Source: RPQJ01 sp041910015
GTDB taxonomy: Bacteria; Pseudomonadota; Gammaproteobacteria; Steroidobacterales; Steroidobacteraceae
Length of the DNA: 64,000 bases
Assembly (NCBI GenBank): GCA_041910015.1
Contig: JAYRRR010000071.1
Span: 25,766 to 89,765, forward strand
Direction of reading: 5' to 3'
A program made the translations under genes and the position numbers. Under the pieces are notes generated by a model. That model made no database searches. It was not told where the DNA came from and was given only the letters and a program-made list of their open reading frames with translations. Below are positions 28,036 to 37,069 of the stretch, piece after piece (the first letter of the stretch is position 1; each line of letters opens with the position of its first letter).

Positions 28036-29195
28036 AGGGTCCTCAGTCTGGCGGCCGCCGCGTCGAGCGTGGCCTCGTGCTTGGCAAAACAGAACCGGAC
28101 GATCCGCTCCGTCGCGGGCGGTCTGGCGGAGAATACCGAGATCGGTATCGCGGCGACGCCGTGCTCCGTCGTCAGGCGGCGGGCGAACACCGTGTCCCCC
28201 TCGTCGCTGATGGCCGAATAGTCGGCGAGCTGGAAATACGTGCTCGCCGCGGGCTCGTACCGGAAGCGCGTGCCGTCGAGCAGCCGGGCGAAATGGTCGC
28301 GCTTCGCCTGGTAGAACACCGGCAGCCCGCTCGCGTGCCCCGGGCACTCGCGCATGAACGCGGCGAGCGCGGCCTGCAGCGGTGTCGCCACGGCAAACTG
28401 CACGAACTGATGCACCTTGCGGAACTCCGCCATGAGCGCGCCCGGCGCGACACAGTAGCCGACTTTCCAGCCCGTCGCGTGATACGTCTTGCCGAACGAG
28501 GACACGACGAAACTGCGTTCGGCGAGCTCGCGGTGCGCGAGCAGGCTGTGATGCCGCCGCCCGTCGAACAGCATGTGCTCGTACACCTCGTCCGACAGCA
28601 ACAGCACGGGCGTGTCCCGCACGAGGGACGCGAGCGTGTCCAGGTCGTCCGCGGCGAGCACGGCGCCGCTGGGATTGTGCGGAAAATTGAGCACCAGCAG
28701 CCGCGTGCGCGGCGTCAGCGCATCGCTCAGGCACTGCCAGTCGACGCCGAAGTCCGGCCGCCGCAGCGGCACGCGCACGGCACGGCCGCCCGCGAGCACG
28801 ACGGCGGGCTCGTAGGAGTCGTAGGCCGGGTCGAGCAGGATCACCTCGTCGTCGGGCCGCACCGTCGCGTGGATGGCGCAGAAGAGCGCCTCCGTGCCAC
28901 CCGAGGTGACGGTGATGTCCGCTTCGACGTCGACTTCGCGTCCGTAGCGGTTGCTCAGCCCGGCGGCGATCGCCTCACGCAACGCGGGCAGCCCGGTCAT
29001 GGGCGCGTACTGGTTCTGCGATCCGCCGGCGCGGCCCATGTAGTGCGCGACCAGCTCGACCAGCCGCGCCGGCGGATCGAAATCGGGATAGCCCTGCGAG
29101 AGATTGATCGCGCCATGCTCCGCCGCGAGCCGCGACATGAGCGTGAAAATCGTCGTGCCGACGGCCGGCAGCTTGCTCTCGATCCGCGCGCGCAT
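28032..29195 (-). CDS. Class I aminotransferase, methionine/glutamine type (YbdL-like)
   Basis: The 387-residue PLP enzyme starts at an ATG followed by RARIESKLPAVGTTIFTLM and has INLSQGYPDFDPP, the substrate segment NFPHNPSGAVL, LSDEVYEHMLFDG and the PLP lysine in SSFGKTYHATGWKVGY. This pattern matches YbdL-type methionine aminotransferases. Its coupling to an omega-amidase suggests conversion of 4-methylthio-2-oxobutanoate to methionine with glutamine as donor. The ATG at 29195 is chosen over the upstream in-frame start at 29261, which lacks family similarity. Confidence 0.88.
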   Translation of the reverse strand: MRARIESKLPAVGTTIFTLMSRLAAEHGAINLSQGYPDFDPPARLVELVAHYMGRAGGSQNQYAPMTGLPALREAIAAGLSNRYGREVDVEADITVTSGGTEALFCAIHATVRPDDEVILLDPAYDSYEPAVVLAGGRAVRVPLRRPDFGVDWQCLSDALTPRTRLLVLNFPHNPSGAVLAADDLDTLASLVRDTPVLLLSDEVYEHMLFDGRRHHSLLAHRELAERSFVVSSFGKTYHATGWKVGYCVAPGALMAEFRKVHQFVQFAVATPLQAALAAFMRECPGHASGLPVFYQAKRDHFARLLDGTRFRYEPAASTYFQLADYSAISDEGDTVFARRLTTEHGVAAIPISVFSARPPATERIVRFCFAKHEATLDAAAARLRTL

Positions 29196-29205
29196 CGGCC
29201 GGATT

Positions 29206-30003
29206 CTAGCAGGCGCCCCCGAGCCGGGCGGCCGCCATCGCCGCGCCGACGAGGCCCGCATCGTTGCCGAACGCGGCGCGTACGATCTCGGCCCGGCTGT
29301 TGAGCAGCGGTCCGAAGTGCTCCCAGTTCTCGGTCACGCCGCCGCCGACGATGAAGAGGTCGGGCCAGAGCAGCGCATGGTAGGCATCGAGCACGACGTT
29401 GACCTCGCACGCCCACTCGACCCAGTCGAGGCCACGATCCGTCCGCACCCTGGCCGCCGCGCGATGCTCGGCCTCCCGGCCGCCGACTTCGAGGTGCCCG
29501 AATTCGGTGTTGGGCAGCAGCCGGCCGTCCACGAACAACGCCGATCCGATGCCCGTGCCGAGCGTAAGGACCATGACGGTGCCCTGGCCGCGGTGGCGAC
29601 CGGCGCCGAGCGTCATCTCTGCCACACCTGCGGCATCGGCGTCGTTGAGAAAGGCGACCGGCCGCTGCAGCCGCGCCTGCAGATGGGCCTGCACGTTCAT
29701 GCCGATCCAGCGCTTGTCGATATTGGCCGCGGTCCACGCGACGCCGTTCTTCGCCACCACGGGGAACGCGAGCCCGATCGGGCCCGCAGTGGAAAGTTCG
29801 CCCGCCATGGTGACCAGCAGTTCCAGCACCGCCTCGGGCGCGGCACCGGCTGGCGTCGGCCGGCGCCGCACGTCGCCGAGCACCATGCCGCTGCGCACGG
29901 CGACCAGGCCCGCCTTGACGAAGGAACCACCCACGTCGAACGCGACCACGACCTGGCCCAGGTCACCTTCCACGCTTGCCTGACCGCGCCGTTCGCCCGT
30001 CAC
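29206..30003 (-). CDS. ROK-family kinase, polyphosphate glucokinase-like
   Basis: The 265-residue protein has the ROK phosphate-binding motif FDVGGSFVKAGLV, the sugar-binding NDADAAGVAEM, a second phosphate motif LTLGTGIGSALF, and FGHLEVGGREAEHRAAARVR near the middle. The HLEV-GREAE segment and PDLFIVGGGV are like those of polyphosphate glucokinases (PpgK), which phosphorylate glucose with polyphosphate or ATP. The start is uncertain: GTG at 30003 is used, GTG at 29973 is possible. It follows the polyamine importer genes on the same strand. The nearby wrecked PPK2 gene (12.6 kb) is a second trace of polyphosphate metabolism. Confidence 0.75.
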   Translation of the reverse strand: MTGERRGQASVEGDLGQVVVAFDVGGSFVKAGLVAVRSGMVLGDVRRRPTPAGAAPEAVLELLVTMAGELSTAGPIGLAFPVVAKNGVAWTAANIDKRWIGMNVQAHLQARLQRPVAFLNDADAAGVAEMTLGAGRHRGQGTVMVLTLGTGIGSALFVDGRLLPNTEFGHLEVGGREAEHRAAARVRTDRGLDWVEWACEVNVVLDAYHALLWPDLFIVGGGVTENWEHFGPLLNSRAEIVRAAFGNDAGLVGAAMAAARLGGAC

Positions 30004-30008
30004 GCGTC

Positions 30009-30878
30009 TCAGCCCTTCTTGAGGCTTTCGATCAACTGCTGGTTGGCCGCGAGCGCCATCTGGGCATCGCGGTCGCGTGCCTTCTGCTGTCGCGCCGACA
30101 CGACGCCCGCCACGACCGCCCCGACCGCGACGATCGCCACCAGGATCGTCGCCAGCGCGTTGATGTCCGGACTGACGCCGAGACGGACCTTGGAGAAAAT
30201 CACCATGGGCAGCGTGCTCGAACCCGGGCCGGCGACGAAACTGGTGATGACGAGATCGTCGAGCGACAGCGTGAACGCGAGCAGCCAGCCCGACAGCAGC
30301 GCCGGGAAGATGATCGGCAGCGTGATCAGGAAGAACACCTTGTGCGGACGCGCGCCGAGATCCATCGCCGCCTCCTCGAGCGAATCGTCCATCTGCGCGA
30401 GCCGCGACTGCACGACGACCGTGACGAAGGCCATGGTGAAGGTGATGTGCGAAATGACGATCGTCGTCATGCCGCGCCCCTCCGGCCAGCCGAGCAGCTG
30501 CTCCATCGTGACGAACAGCAGCAGCAGCGACAGGCCCGTGATGACCTCGGGCATGACCAGCGGCGCCGTCGTCAGGCCCGACAGCAGCGTGCGGCCCTTG
30601 AACGGCCCGAAGCGTGCGAGCGCCATGCCCGCGAGCGTGCCGAGCACGACGGCCAGCGTCGCCGACAGCACGGCGACCTTGATGCTGAGCCACGCGGCAT
30701 TGAGGATCTGCTCGTTGCGCAACAGCGCGCCGTACCATCTGGTCGAGAACCCGCCCCAGACGGTGACCAGCCGCGACTCGTTGAACGAGTACACGATCAG
30801 CGAGACGATCGGGATGTAGAGGAACGCGAACCCTAGCGTCAGCACGATGGCGCGGAAGACGGTGATGCCCTGCTTCAT
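30009..30878 (-). CDS. potI: Putrescine ABC transporter permease PotI
   Basis: The 289-residue inner-membrane protein has six hydrophobic segments and the permease EAA loop EEAAMDLGARPHKVFFLITLP that docks with the ATPase. Its start VFRAIVLTLGFAFLYIPI and NESRLVTVWGGFSTRWYG are typical of PotI/PotC. It pairs with PotH to form the channel. Its ATG overlaps the potH stop by four bases. Confidence 0.95.
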   Translation of the reverse strand: MKQGITVFRAIVLTLGFAFLYIPIVSLIVYSFNESRLVTVWGGFSTRWYGALLRNEQILNAAWLSIKVAVLSATLAVVLGTLAGMALARFGPFKGRTLLSGLTTAPLVMPEVITGLSLLLLFVTMEQLLGWPEGRGMTTIVISHITFTMAFVTVVVQSRLAQMDDSLEEAAMDLGARPHKVFFLITLPIIFPALLSGWLLAFTLSLDDLVITSFVAGPGSSTLPMVIFSKVRLGVSPDINALATILVAIVAVGAVVAGVVSARQQKARDRDAQMALAANQQLIESLKKG

Positions 30879-31789
30879 CGGTGCAGCCCCCCGCCGGATT
30901 CCGCATCCTGCGCGCGCTGGTAGAACATGATCGGGATGACGAGGAACAGCAGCAGCGCGATGGCGACGGCGCTGGCGACCGGCCAGTCGCGGTTGTTGAA
31001 GAACTCGGTCCACAGCACCTTGCCGATCATCAGCATGCCCGGGTCGCCGAGCAGCGAGGGAATCACGAACTCACCGACGGCCGGGATGAAGACGAGCAGG
31101 CAGCCGGCGACGATGCCGGGAACCGACAGTGGCAGCGTCACCTTGCAGAACGCCTGCCAGGGCTTGCAGCCGAGGTCCGCCGCCGCCTCGAGCAGCGTGA
31201 GGTCCATCTTCTCGAGGTTGGCGTACAGCGGCAGGATCATGAACGGCAGGTACGAGTACACGATGCCCACGTAGACCGCGAAGTCGGTCTGCAGCATCTG
31301 GATCGGCTCGTCGATGACGCCGGTCGCCATCAGCAGGTTGTTGATCAAGCCGTTGTTCTTGAGGATGCCGATCCAGGCGTAGACGCGCAGCAGGAACGAC
31401 GTCCAGAAGGGCAGCACGACCAGCAGCATCAGGATGCTGCGCGCCGCGGGACTGCTGCGTGCGATCGCATAGGCGATCGGGTAGCCGATCAGGAGGCAGA
31501 TGACCGTCGACACGGCGGCGACCAGGATCGAGTTCAGGTACGCCATCCAGTAGAGGTTGTCCTGCACCAGGAAAGCGAAGTTGGCCAGGTTCAGCTTGAT
31601 CTGCAGCACCTGCTCGCCTGCCCAGCGCACCAGCGGCTCGTACGGCGGCATCGCGATCTGCGTGCTCGAGAAGCTGATCTTGAGCACGATCGCGAAGGGG
31701 ATCAGGAAGAACACCACCAGCCAGAGGTAGGGCACGGCGGTGACGAGCGTCCGCCCCTGCAGGCCGAGACGCTTGAGGAGCCTCTTCAC
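30875..31789 (-). CDS. potH: Putrescine ABC transporter permease PotH
   Basis: The 304-residue permease has six membrane segments, the PotH/PotB-type LVVLPFWTSFLLRVYAWIG and the EAA loop LEAAADLGCKPWQAFCKVTL. The start is a GTG at 31789 that overlaps the potG stop (GTGA); the longer frame from 31822 runs into potG. It forms the heteromeric channel with PotI. Confidence 0.95.
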   Translation of the reverse strand: MKRLLKRLGLQGRTLVTAVPYLWLVVFFLIPFAIVLKISFSSTQIAMPPYEPLVRWAGEQVLQIKLNLANFAFLVQDNLYWMAYLNSILVAAVSTVICLLIGYPIAYAIARSSPAARSILMLLVVLPFWTSFLLRVYAWIGILKNNGLINNLLMATGVIDEPIQMLQTDFAVYVGIVYSYLPFMILPLYANLEKMDLTLLEAAADLGCKPWQAFCKVTLPLSVPGIVAGCLLVFIPAVGEFVIPSLLGDPGMLMIGKVLWTEFFNNRDWPVASAVAIALLLFLVIPIMFYQRAQDAESGGGLHR

Positions 31790-32931
31790 TTGGTCACCAC
31801 GACGGGGCTCTCGGGATGCCACTGCAGGTAAACGTGCTCGTCCCAGGTGACGCGGTCGTCGGCGTGCCGGTAGGTGTTCGGCTGGGTGACGCGGACGATC
31901 TTCCCCGACGCGAGCCGCAGCAGGTAGATCGACATGTCGCCCATGTACGCGATGTCGCGCACGACGGCCGACGTCCAGTTGTCCGCCGCGTCGGGCTTCG
32001 CGCGGCTCATGGTGACCTTCTCCGGCCGGATGGCCGCCCAGATCGTGGCGCCGGGCGCCGAGCTCACGCCGTGGCTGACGAAGATCGGCGCCTCGAGGTC
32101 ATCGCAGGCGATGCGCACGTACGAAGGCTCGTCCTCGATCAGGCGGCCCTCGAACATGTTGACCGAGCCGATGAACTCCGCGGCAAAGCGCGATGCCGGG
32201 TACTCGTACATCTCGCTGGGCGTGCCGACCTGGATGATCTCGCCGTGGTTCATCAGGCCGATGCGCGTCGACAGCGTCATCGCCTCCTCCTGGTCGTGCG
32301 TGACGACGACGAACGTGACGCCGAGGGTCTCCTGGATGTTGATGAGCTCGAACTGCGTGTGCTCGCGCAGCTTCTTGTCGAGCGCCGCGAGCGGCTCGTC
32401 GAGCAGCAGCAGCTTCGGCTTCTTCACGAGCGCGCGGGCGAGCGCGACGCGCTGCCGCTGGCCACCCGAGAGCTGATGCGGCTTGCGCTTCCCGAACTGG
32501 TCGAGCCGGACGAGCTTGAGCATGTCGCCGACGCGCTGCGCGATCTCCGCCTTCGGCAGGCTTTCCTGCCGCAGGCCGAAGGCGACGTTCTGCTCCACCG
32601 TCATGTGCGGGAACACCGCGTACGACTGGAACATCATGTTGACCGGACGCTCGTACGGCGGGATCGACGTCATGTCGACGCCGTCGATGAAGATCTTCCC
32701 GGACGTCGGCCGCTCGAAACCCGCCAGCATGCGCAGCAGCGTGGTCTTGCCGCAACCCGATGCACCGAGCAGGCAGAAGATCTCCTTCTTGTAGATGTCG
32801 AGCGTCACGTCGTCGACGGCGAGGAAGTCGCCGAACTGCTTGGTGACCTTCTCGATGCGGACGTAGGGCTTCGCGTTCGGGTCGGTCCAGGGCTCGAACT
32901 TCTGCTGCGCGGGGCGCGGTGAGGTGGACAT
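31786..32931 (-). CDS. potG: Putrescine ABC transporter ATPase PotG
   Basis: The 381-residue ATPase shows Walker A GASGCGKTT, the signature LSGGQRQRVALARAL, Walker B LLLLDEPLAALD and the switch histidine in VVTHDQEEAM, followed by a C-terminal TOBE domain (IWAAIRPEKVTM). It couples ATP hydrolysis to polyamine uptake. The ATG at 32931 is placed by homology; the frame extends to 32997 but those residues are not PotG-like. It lies 62 bases after potF. Confidence 0.96.
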   Translation of the reverse strand: MSTSPRPAQQKFEPWTDPNAKPYVRIEKVTKQFGDFLAVDDVTLDIYKKEIFCLLGASGCGKTTLLRMLAGFERPTSGKIFIDGVDMTSIPPYERPVNMMFQSYAVFPHMTVEQNVAFGLRQESLPKAEIAQRVGDMLKLVRLDQFGKRKPHQLSGGQRQRVALARALVKKPKLLLLDEPLAALDKKLREHTQFELINIQETLGVTFVVVTHDQEEAMTLSTRIGLMNHGEIIQVGTPSEMYEYPASRFAAEFIGSVNMFEGRLIEDEPSYVRIACDDLEAPIFVSHGVSSAPGATIWAAIRPEKVTMSRAKPDAADNWTSAVVRDIAYMGDMSIYLLRLASGKIVRVTQPNTYRHADDRVTWDEHVYLQWHPESPVVVTK

Positions 32932-32993
32932 TGGGTACTCGCGGTGTGCGGGGATCGTGGCTTCGGTTCGCGGCCGGCGGGGCTTCGCGGGCG

Positions 32994-34136
32994 TCAACGC
33001 CCCGTCATGAAGCGCGTCCAGGTGCGGTTCAGCGCGCGCGTGAACGCCGCGGACTTCGCCAGGTTCGGCTGCAGCCGGGCCTTCACCTCCGGCGTCGGAT
33101 AGATGCCCGGATCGTTGCGCAGCTCCTCATTGACCAGCGGAGTGGCCGCGGCATTGGCGTTCGCGAAGTTGACGAAGTCGGAGTTCGCGGCAGCAACCTC
33201 TGGACGCAGCAGGAAGTCGATGAACGCGTGCGCGTTGGCCACGTGCGCCGCATCGGCCGGCACGGCCAGCGTGTCGAACCAGGTCAGGGCGCCCTCGCGC
33301 GGGATCGAGTACCGGATGTCGACCGGCTTGCCCGCCTCCGCCGCGCGGTCGCGGGCCTGCAGGATGTCGCCGCTGTAGCCGACGGCGATGCACAGCTCGC
33401 CGTTGGCGAGCTGGTCGATGTACTGCGAGCTGTGGATGGTCCGCAGATAGGGCCGGATCTTCATCAGCACGGCTTCGGCTGCGGCCAGGTCGGCCTCGGA
33501 CTCGCTGTTGGGGTCCTTGCCGAGGTAGAGCAGCACCGTCGAGACGATGTCGGTCGGGTCGTCGAGCACGGACACGCCGCAGCCCTCGAAGCGCGCGACG
33601 ATCGCCGGGTCGAACACCAGCCGCCAGCTGTCGACCGGCGCGTCCGGCAGGATCGCCTTCACCTTGGCGGCGTCGTAGCCGATGCCCGTCGTGCCCCACA
33701 TGTACACGACCGAATGCTCGCCCCCGGGATCGTGGCGGGCGGCTTGCGCGGCGAGTTCGGGATCGAGGTTCTTCAGGTTCGGCAGTCGCGACCTGTCGAG
33801 TTTCGCGAACACGCCGGCCTTGACCTGTCGCTCGAGGAAGTAGGCGCTCGGCACCACGACGTCGTAGCCCGAGTTGCCCGTGAGCAGCTTGGTCTCGAGC
33901 ACCTCGTTGGAGTCGAAGACGTCGTAGTTGACCTTGATGCCCGTCTGCCTCTGGAAGTCGTCGATGACCCTCGGATCGATGTAATCCGACCAGTTGTAGA
34001 CGTTGACGACCGTTTCGCCCCTCGCTGTCCCGGGGCCGCTGACGGCGCCCGGAGCGTCCTCCGGCTTCTGGCCGCAGGCCCCCAGCGCGGAAGACAGCAG
34101 GACCACGCAGAAGCCGGTCTGGAGCAGGGTGTTCAT
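32994..34136 (-). CDS. potF: Putrescine-binding lipoprotein PotF, copy 1
   Basis: The 380-residue lipoprotein (lipobox LGAC) binds putrescine or spermidine in the periplasm and hands it to PotHI. Recognisable are VVNVYNWSDYIDP, YDVFDSNEVLETKLL, YDVVVPSAYFLERQ, MWGTTGIGYD, the binding-site aspartate segment AVGYSGDILQARDRA and WFDTLAVPADA. GGGAG sits just before the ATG. A second, clearly homologous copy lies 146 bases upstream; the two differ mostly at the start, in surface loops and around residue 300. Confidence 0.95.
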   Translation of the reverse strand: MNTLLQTGFCVVLLSSALGACGQKPEDAPGAVSGPGTARGETVVNVYNWSDYIDPRVIDDFQRQTGIKVNYDVFDSNEVLETKLLTGNSGYDVVVPSAYFLERQVKAGVFAKLDRSRLPNLKNLDPELAAQAARHDPGGEHSVVYMWGTTGIGYDAAKVKAILPDAPVDSWRLVFDPAIVARFEGCGVSVLDDPTDIVSTVLLYLGKDPNSESEADLAAAEAVLMKIRPYLRTIHSSQYIDQLANGELCIAVGYSGDILQARDRAAEAGKPVDIRYSIPREGALTWFDTLAVPADAAHVANAHAFIDFLLRPEVAAANSDFVNFANANAAATPLVNEELRNDPGIYPTPEVKARLQPNLAKSAAFTRALNRTWTRFMTGR

Positions 34137-34228
34137 GGGTCTCCCGGGATGAACGCCGCCCCGGGGGCCGGCTCGACCCGGTTATAGCTCAGGCCATCCG
34201 GCTTGGGTAGCGGGACCTCGCGGGAAGA

Positions 34229-34259
34229 CGGGGCGACCGGAAGTGCTCCGGCCGCCCCG
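34229..34259 (-). terminator. Stem-loop between the two potF genes
   Basis: On the transcribed strand CGGGGCG-G-CCGGA pairs with TCCGG-T-CGCCCCG around a 5-base loop, a 13-bp stem with one G-U pair. The short run after it (TCTTCC) contains only four pyrimidine U candidates, so it is a weak intrinsic terminator at best, or an mRNA-stabilising 3' end for potF copy 2. It would reduce transcription of downstream potF-potGHI. Confidence 0.5.
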
Positions 34260-34282
34260 CGGTCGGCGTCATGCCCGGGCGA

Positions 34283-35434
34283 TCACTTGCCCGTCGTGAA
34301 CCTCGTCCAGGTGCGGTTCAGCAGGCGCGTGAATTCCGCCGTCTCGGCCAGGTCCGGGAACAGCTTGGCCTTGACCTCCGCCGGCGGGTAGATGCCGGGG
34401 TCGTTGCGGACGGATTCATTGACCTGCGGCAGCGAGGCGGAATTGCCGTTCGCGTAATTGACGAAGTTCGAGTTCGCCGCCGCGATCTCGGGCCGGTTCA
34501 TGAAGTCGATGAACAGGTGGGCGTTGTCGGGATGCGGCGCGTCGGCCGGGATGGCGAACATGTCGAACCAGATGATCGTGCCTTCCTTCGGCACGCTGTA
34601 CTTGATGACGTTGCTCTGGCCGGCCTCGGCCGCGCGGTCGCGGGCCTGCAGGACGTCACCGCTCCAGCCCACCGCGATGCAGATTTCGCCGTTGGCGAGC
34701 GCGTCGATGTAGTTCGAGCTGTGGATCATGCGGATGTAGGGCCGGACCTTCATCAGCAGGTCCTCGGCGAGCTTGAGATCGGCCTCCGACTGGCTGTTCG
34801 GGTCCTTGCCCAGATAGGCCAGCGCGACCGCCGTGATCTCGCTCGGCGCATCGAGCACGGAGATGCCACAGCCCTCGAACTTCTTCGCCTCCGCCGGATC
34901 GAACACCAGCCGGAAGCTGTCGACGGGCGCCTTCGGATCGATGGCCTTGACCTTGCCCTCGTTGTAGCCGATGCCGGTCGTGCCCCACATGAAATTGACC
35001 GCGTGCTCGTTGCCCGGGTCGTGCAGGGCCACGCGTTGCAGCACCTCGGGGTCGAGCTTGTCCCAGTTCGTGATCTTCGCGCGATCGAGCTTGCGGAACA
35101 CCCCCGCCTTGATCTGCCGTTCCATGAACGAGGCCGACGGCACCACGACGTCGTAGCCCGTGTTGCCGGCGAGCAGCTTGGTCTCGAGCACCTCGTTCGA
35201 GTCGAACACGTCGTAGTTGACCTTGATGCCGGTCTCGGTCGTGAACTGCTCGAGCGTCTTCGGGTCGATGTAGTCGGACCAGTTGTAGACGTTGACGATC
35301 TTCTCCTCGGCCGAGGCCGGCGCGGTCACGGCGGCGGTGTCCGCCGCGGGAGGAGTTTCCTGCTTCTTGCCGCAGCCCACGAGCGCGGTGGCGGCCACCA
35401 GGCCGAGCAGGCCGGCGCGGATGCTGATGATCAT
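34283..35434 (-). CDS. potF: Putrescine-binding protein PotF, copy 2
   Basis: The 383-residue protein is a close paralogue of the downstream PotF, with the same landmarks (VNVYNWSDYIDPKTLEQF, NEVLETKLLAGNTGYDVV, FMWGTTGIGYNEGK, AVGWSGDVLQARDRAAEAG, WFDMFAIPADAPH). It has a lipoprotein-type start with a cysteine in LVGCGKK. It is the promoter-proximal gene of the importer operon. Two binding proteins for one permease may give different affinities for putrescine, spermidine or related amines. Confidence 0.95.
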   Translation of the reverse strand: MIISIRAGLLGLVAATALVGCGKKQETPPAADTAAVTAPASAEEKIVNVYNWSDYIDPKTLEQFTTETGIKVNYDVFDSNEVLETKLLAGNTGYDVVVPSASFMERQIKAGVFRKLDRAKITNWDKLDPEVLQRVALHDPGNEHAVNFMWGTTGIGYNEGKVKAIDPKAPVDSFRLVFDPAEAKKFEGCGISVLDAPSEITAVALAYLGKDPNSQSEADLKLAEDLLMKVRPYIRMIHSSNYIDALANGEICIAVGWSGDVLQARDRAAEAGQSNVIKYSVPKEGTIIWFDMFAIPADAPHPDNAHLFIDFMNRPEIAAANSNFVNYANGNSASLPQVNESVRNDPGIYPPAEVKAKLFPDLAETAEFTRLLNRTWTRFTTGK

Positions 35435-35471
35435 CGTAGTCGTACCCCTGTGATTTCTTTCGATGGGACGG

Positions 35472-35485
35472 GCGCCGGACGGCGC
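35472..35485. repeat. GC-rich palindrome in the potF leader
   Basis: GCGCCG and CGGCGC form a perfect 6-base inverted repeat with a 2-base spacer, 38 bases upstream of the potF copy 2 start. It could be an operator or a leader hairpin. Nothing else in the gap identifies a strong promoter: TATACA on the reverse strand near 35510 is the best -10 candidate. Confidence 0.3.
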
Positions 35486-35555
35486 TCGCCCGACGCAGAC
35501 CCCGCTGTATAGCGAAGAAATTTTGTGGTGACTAGGGGGCCTGCGGGGCGGGCCT

Positions 35556-35576
35556 CGGCACGCCGCGGCCGTGCCG
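35556..35576 (-). terminator. Stem-loop downstream of spuC
   Basis: CGGCACG and CGTGCCG form a perfect 7-bp stem with a 7-base loop, 30 bases past the spuC stop. No T-run follows, so it may be a Rho-associated 3' end or a processing hairpin rather than a full intrinsic terminator. Confidence 0.35.
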
Positions 35577-35605
35577 GGCGCCCCGCGCGGACACGACGGG
35601 CCGGC

Positions 35606-37000
35606 TCAGAGCCGCCCTTCGGCACGGCAGCGCGCCTGCGTCAGGTCAAGACACCGCCAGGCCTTCTCCGCCAGCTCGTCGAGCTGCTCGCGCGTGATCA
35701 CCAGCGGCGGCGAGACAATCATGGTGTCGCGCACCGCGCGCATGATCAGGCCGTTCCGGAAACAGAAGTCGCGGCAGATCGTGCCGACCTCGCCGCGCGG
35801 GTCGAAGAAAGTCCGCGTGGCCTTGTCCTTCACGAGTTCGAGCGCGCCGATCAGGCCCACGGAGCGCGCCTCGCCGACCAGCGGGTGTTCCGCGATCTCC
35901 CGCCATTTCTTCGCCAGGTACGGCCCCGTCTCGTCGCGGGTGCGCGCCACGAGGTCTTCCTGCTGGATCAGGCTCAGGTTCACGCTGGCCACAGCGCAGG
36001 CTGCGGGGTGTCCGGAATACGTGAAGCCGTGCGCGAACTCGCCGCCCTGCTCGATCAGCACGTCGGCGACGCGGTCGGCGACCATGACGCCGCCGATCGG
36101 CAGGTAGCCCGACGACAGACCCTTGGCGATGGTCATGAGGTCGGGCGAGATGCCGAAGTGGTCTGAGCCGAACCAGTGGCCCGTGCGGCCGAAGCCGCAG
36201 ATGACCTCGTCGGCCACGAGCAGGATGCCGTAGCGCTCGCAGATCTTCTGGATTTCCGGCCAGTAGGTGTCCGGAGGGATGATGACGCCGCCCGCGCCCT
36301 GGATCGGCTCGCCGATGAACGCGGCGACCCGGTGCGGGCCGACCTCGAGGATCTTGCGCTCCAGCGCACGCGCCGCCCGCAGGCCGAATTCCGCCGGCCC
36401 GAGCGTGCCGCCCTCGCCGTACCAGTACGGCTGCGGGATGTGGACGATGTCCGGAATCGGCAGCCCGCCCTGCTCGTGCATGAAACCCATGCCGCCCAGG
36501 CTCGCGCCGGCCACGGTGCTGCCGTGATAGGCGTTGATGCGGCTGACGATGACCGTGCGCTCGGGCTGGCCGAGCAGGTCCCAGTAGCGGCGCACCAGCC
36601 GCACCACCGTGTCGTTGCCCTCGGACCCCGAGCCCGTGAAGAACACCCGGTTGAACTGCGGCGGCGTCAGGTCGACGAGCTGCTTCGCGAGTTCGATCGC
36701 CGGCGGGTGGGCGGTCTGGAAGAAGCTGTTGTAGTAGGGCAGCTCGAGGAGCTGGCGATACGCGGCCTCGGCCAGCTCGCGGCGGCCGTAGCCCACGTTG
36801 ACGCACCAGAGCCCCGCCATGCCGTCGAGGATGCGGTGGCCCTCGGAGTCGTACAGGTACACGCCCTCGGCCTTGACGATGATCCGCGTGCCCTTCGCAT
36901 GCAGGTGCTTGAAGTCCGTGAACGGGTGCAGGTAATGCTGGCGATCGAGGTCCTGCCAGTACGCGGTGGTCTTCTCGGCGAGATAGGGGGTGGATCGCAT
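35606..37000 (-). CDS. spuC: Putrescine (polyamine):pyruvate aminotransferase
   Basis: The 464-residue class III aminotransferase matches SpuC, which moves the amino group of putrescine to pyruvate giving 4-aminobutanal. Visible are HYLHPFTDFKHLHAKGTR, MAGLWCVNVGYGRREL, FFTGSGSEGNDTVVR, AYHGSTVAGASLGG, EPIQGAGGVI, the PLP aspartate in LVADEVICGFGRTG and the PLP lysine in MTIAKGLSSGYLP. It lies 69 bases after puuA on the same strand and offers a route that bypasses gamma-glutamylation. No strong ribosome site precedes the ATG. Confidence 0.92.
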   Translation of the reverse strand: MRSTPYLAEKTTAYWQDLDRQHYLHPFTDFKHLHAKGTRIIVKAEGVYLYDSEGHRILDGMAGLWCVNVGYGRRELAEAAYRQLLELPYYNSFFQTAHPPAIELAKQLVDLTPPQFNRVFFTGSGSEGNDTVVRLVRRYWDLLGQPERTVIVSRINAYHGSTVAGASLGGMGFMHEQGGLPIPDIVHIPQPYWYGEGGTLGPAEFGLRAARALERKILEVGPHRVAAFIGEPIQGAGGVIIPPDTYWPEIQKICERYGILLVADEVICGFGRTGHWFGSDHFGISPDLMTIAKGLSSGYLPIGGVMVADRVADVLIEQGGEFAHGFTYSGHPAACAVASVNLSLIQQEDLVARTRDETGPYLAKKWREIAEHPLVGEARSVGLIGALELVKDKATRTFFDPRGEVGTICRDFCFRNGLIMRAVRDTMIVSPPLVITREQLDELAEKAWRCLDLTQARCRAEGRL

Positions 37001-37037
37001 GCAGGGTGTGTCCTCGGGCGTCCAGTGCGGAGGCGGT

Positions 37038-37057
37038 GGCCGGCGTCGCGGCCGGCC
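37038..37057 (-). repeat. Stem-loop between puuA and spuC
   Basis: GGCCGGC and GCCGGCC form a perfect 7-bp stem with a 6-base loop in the 69-base gap. There is no T-run after it. It may tune the ratio of the two products or protect the puuA mRNA end. Confidence 0.3.
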
Positions 37058-37069
37058 GCCTGCGGTACA

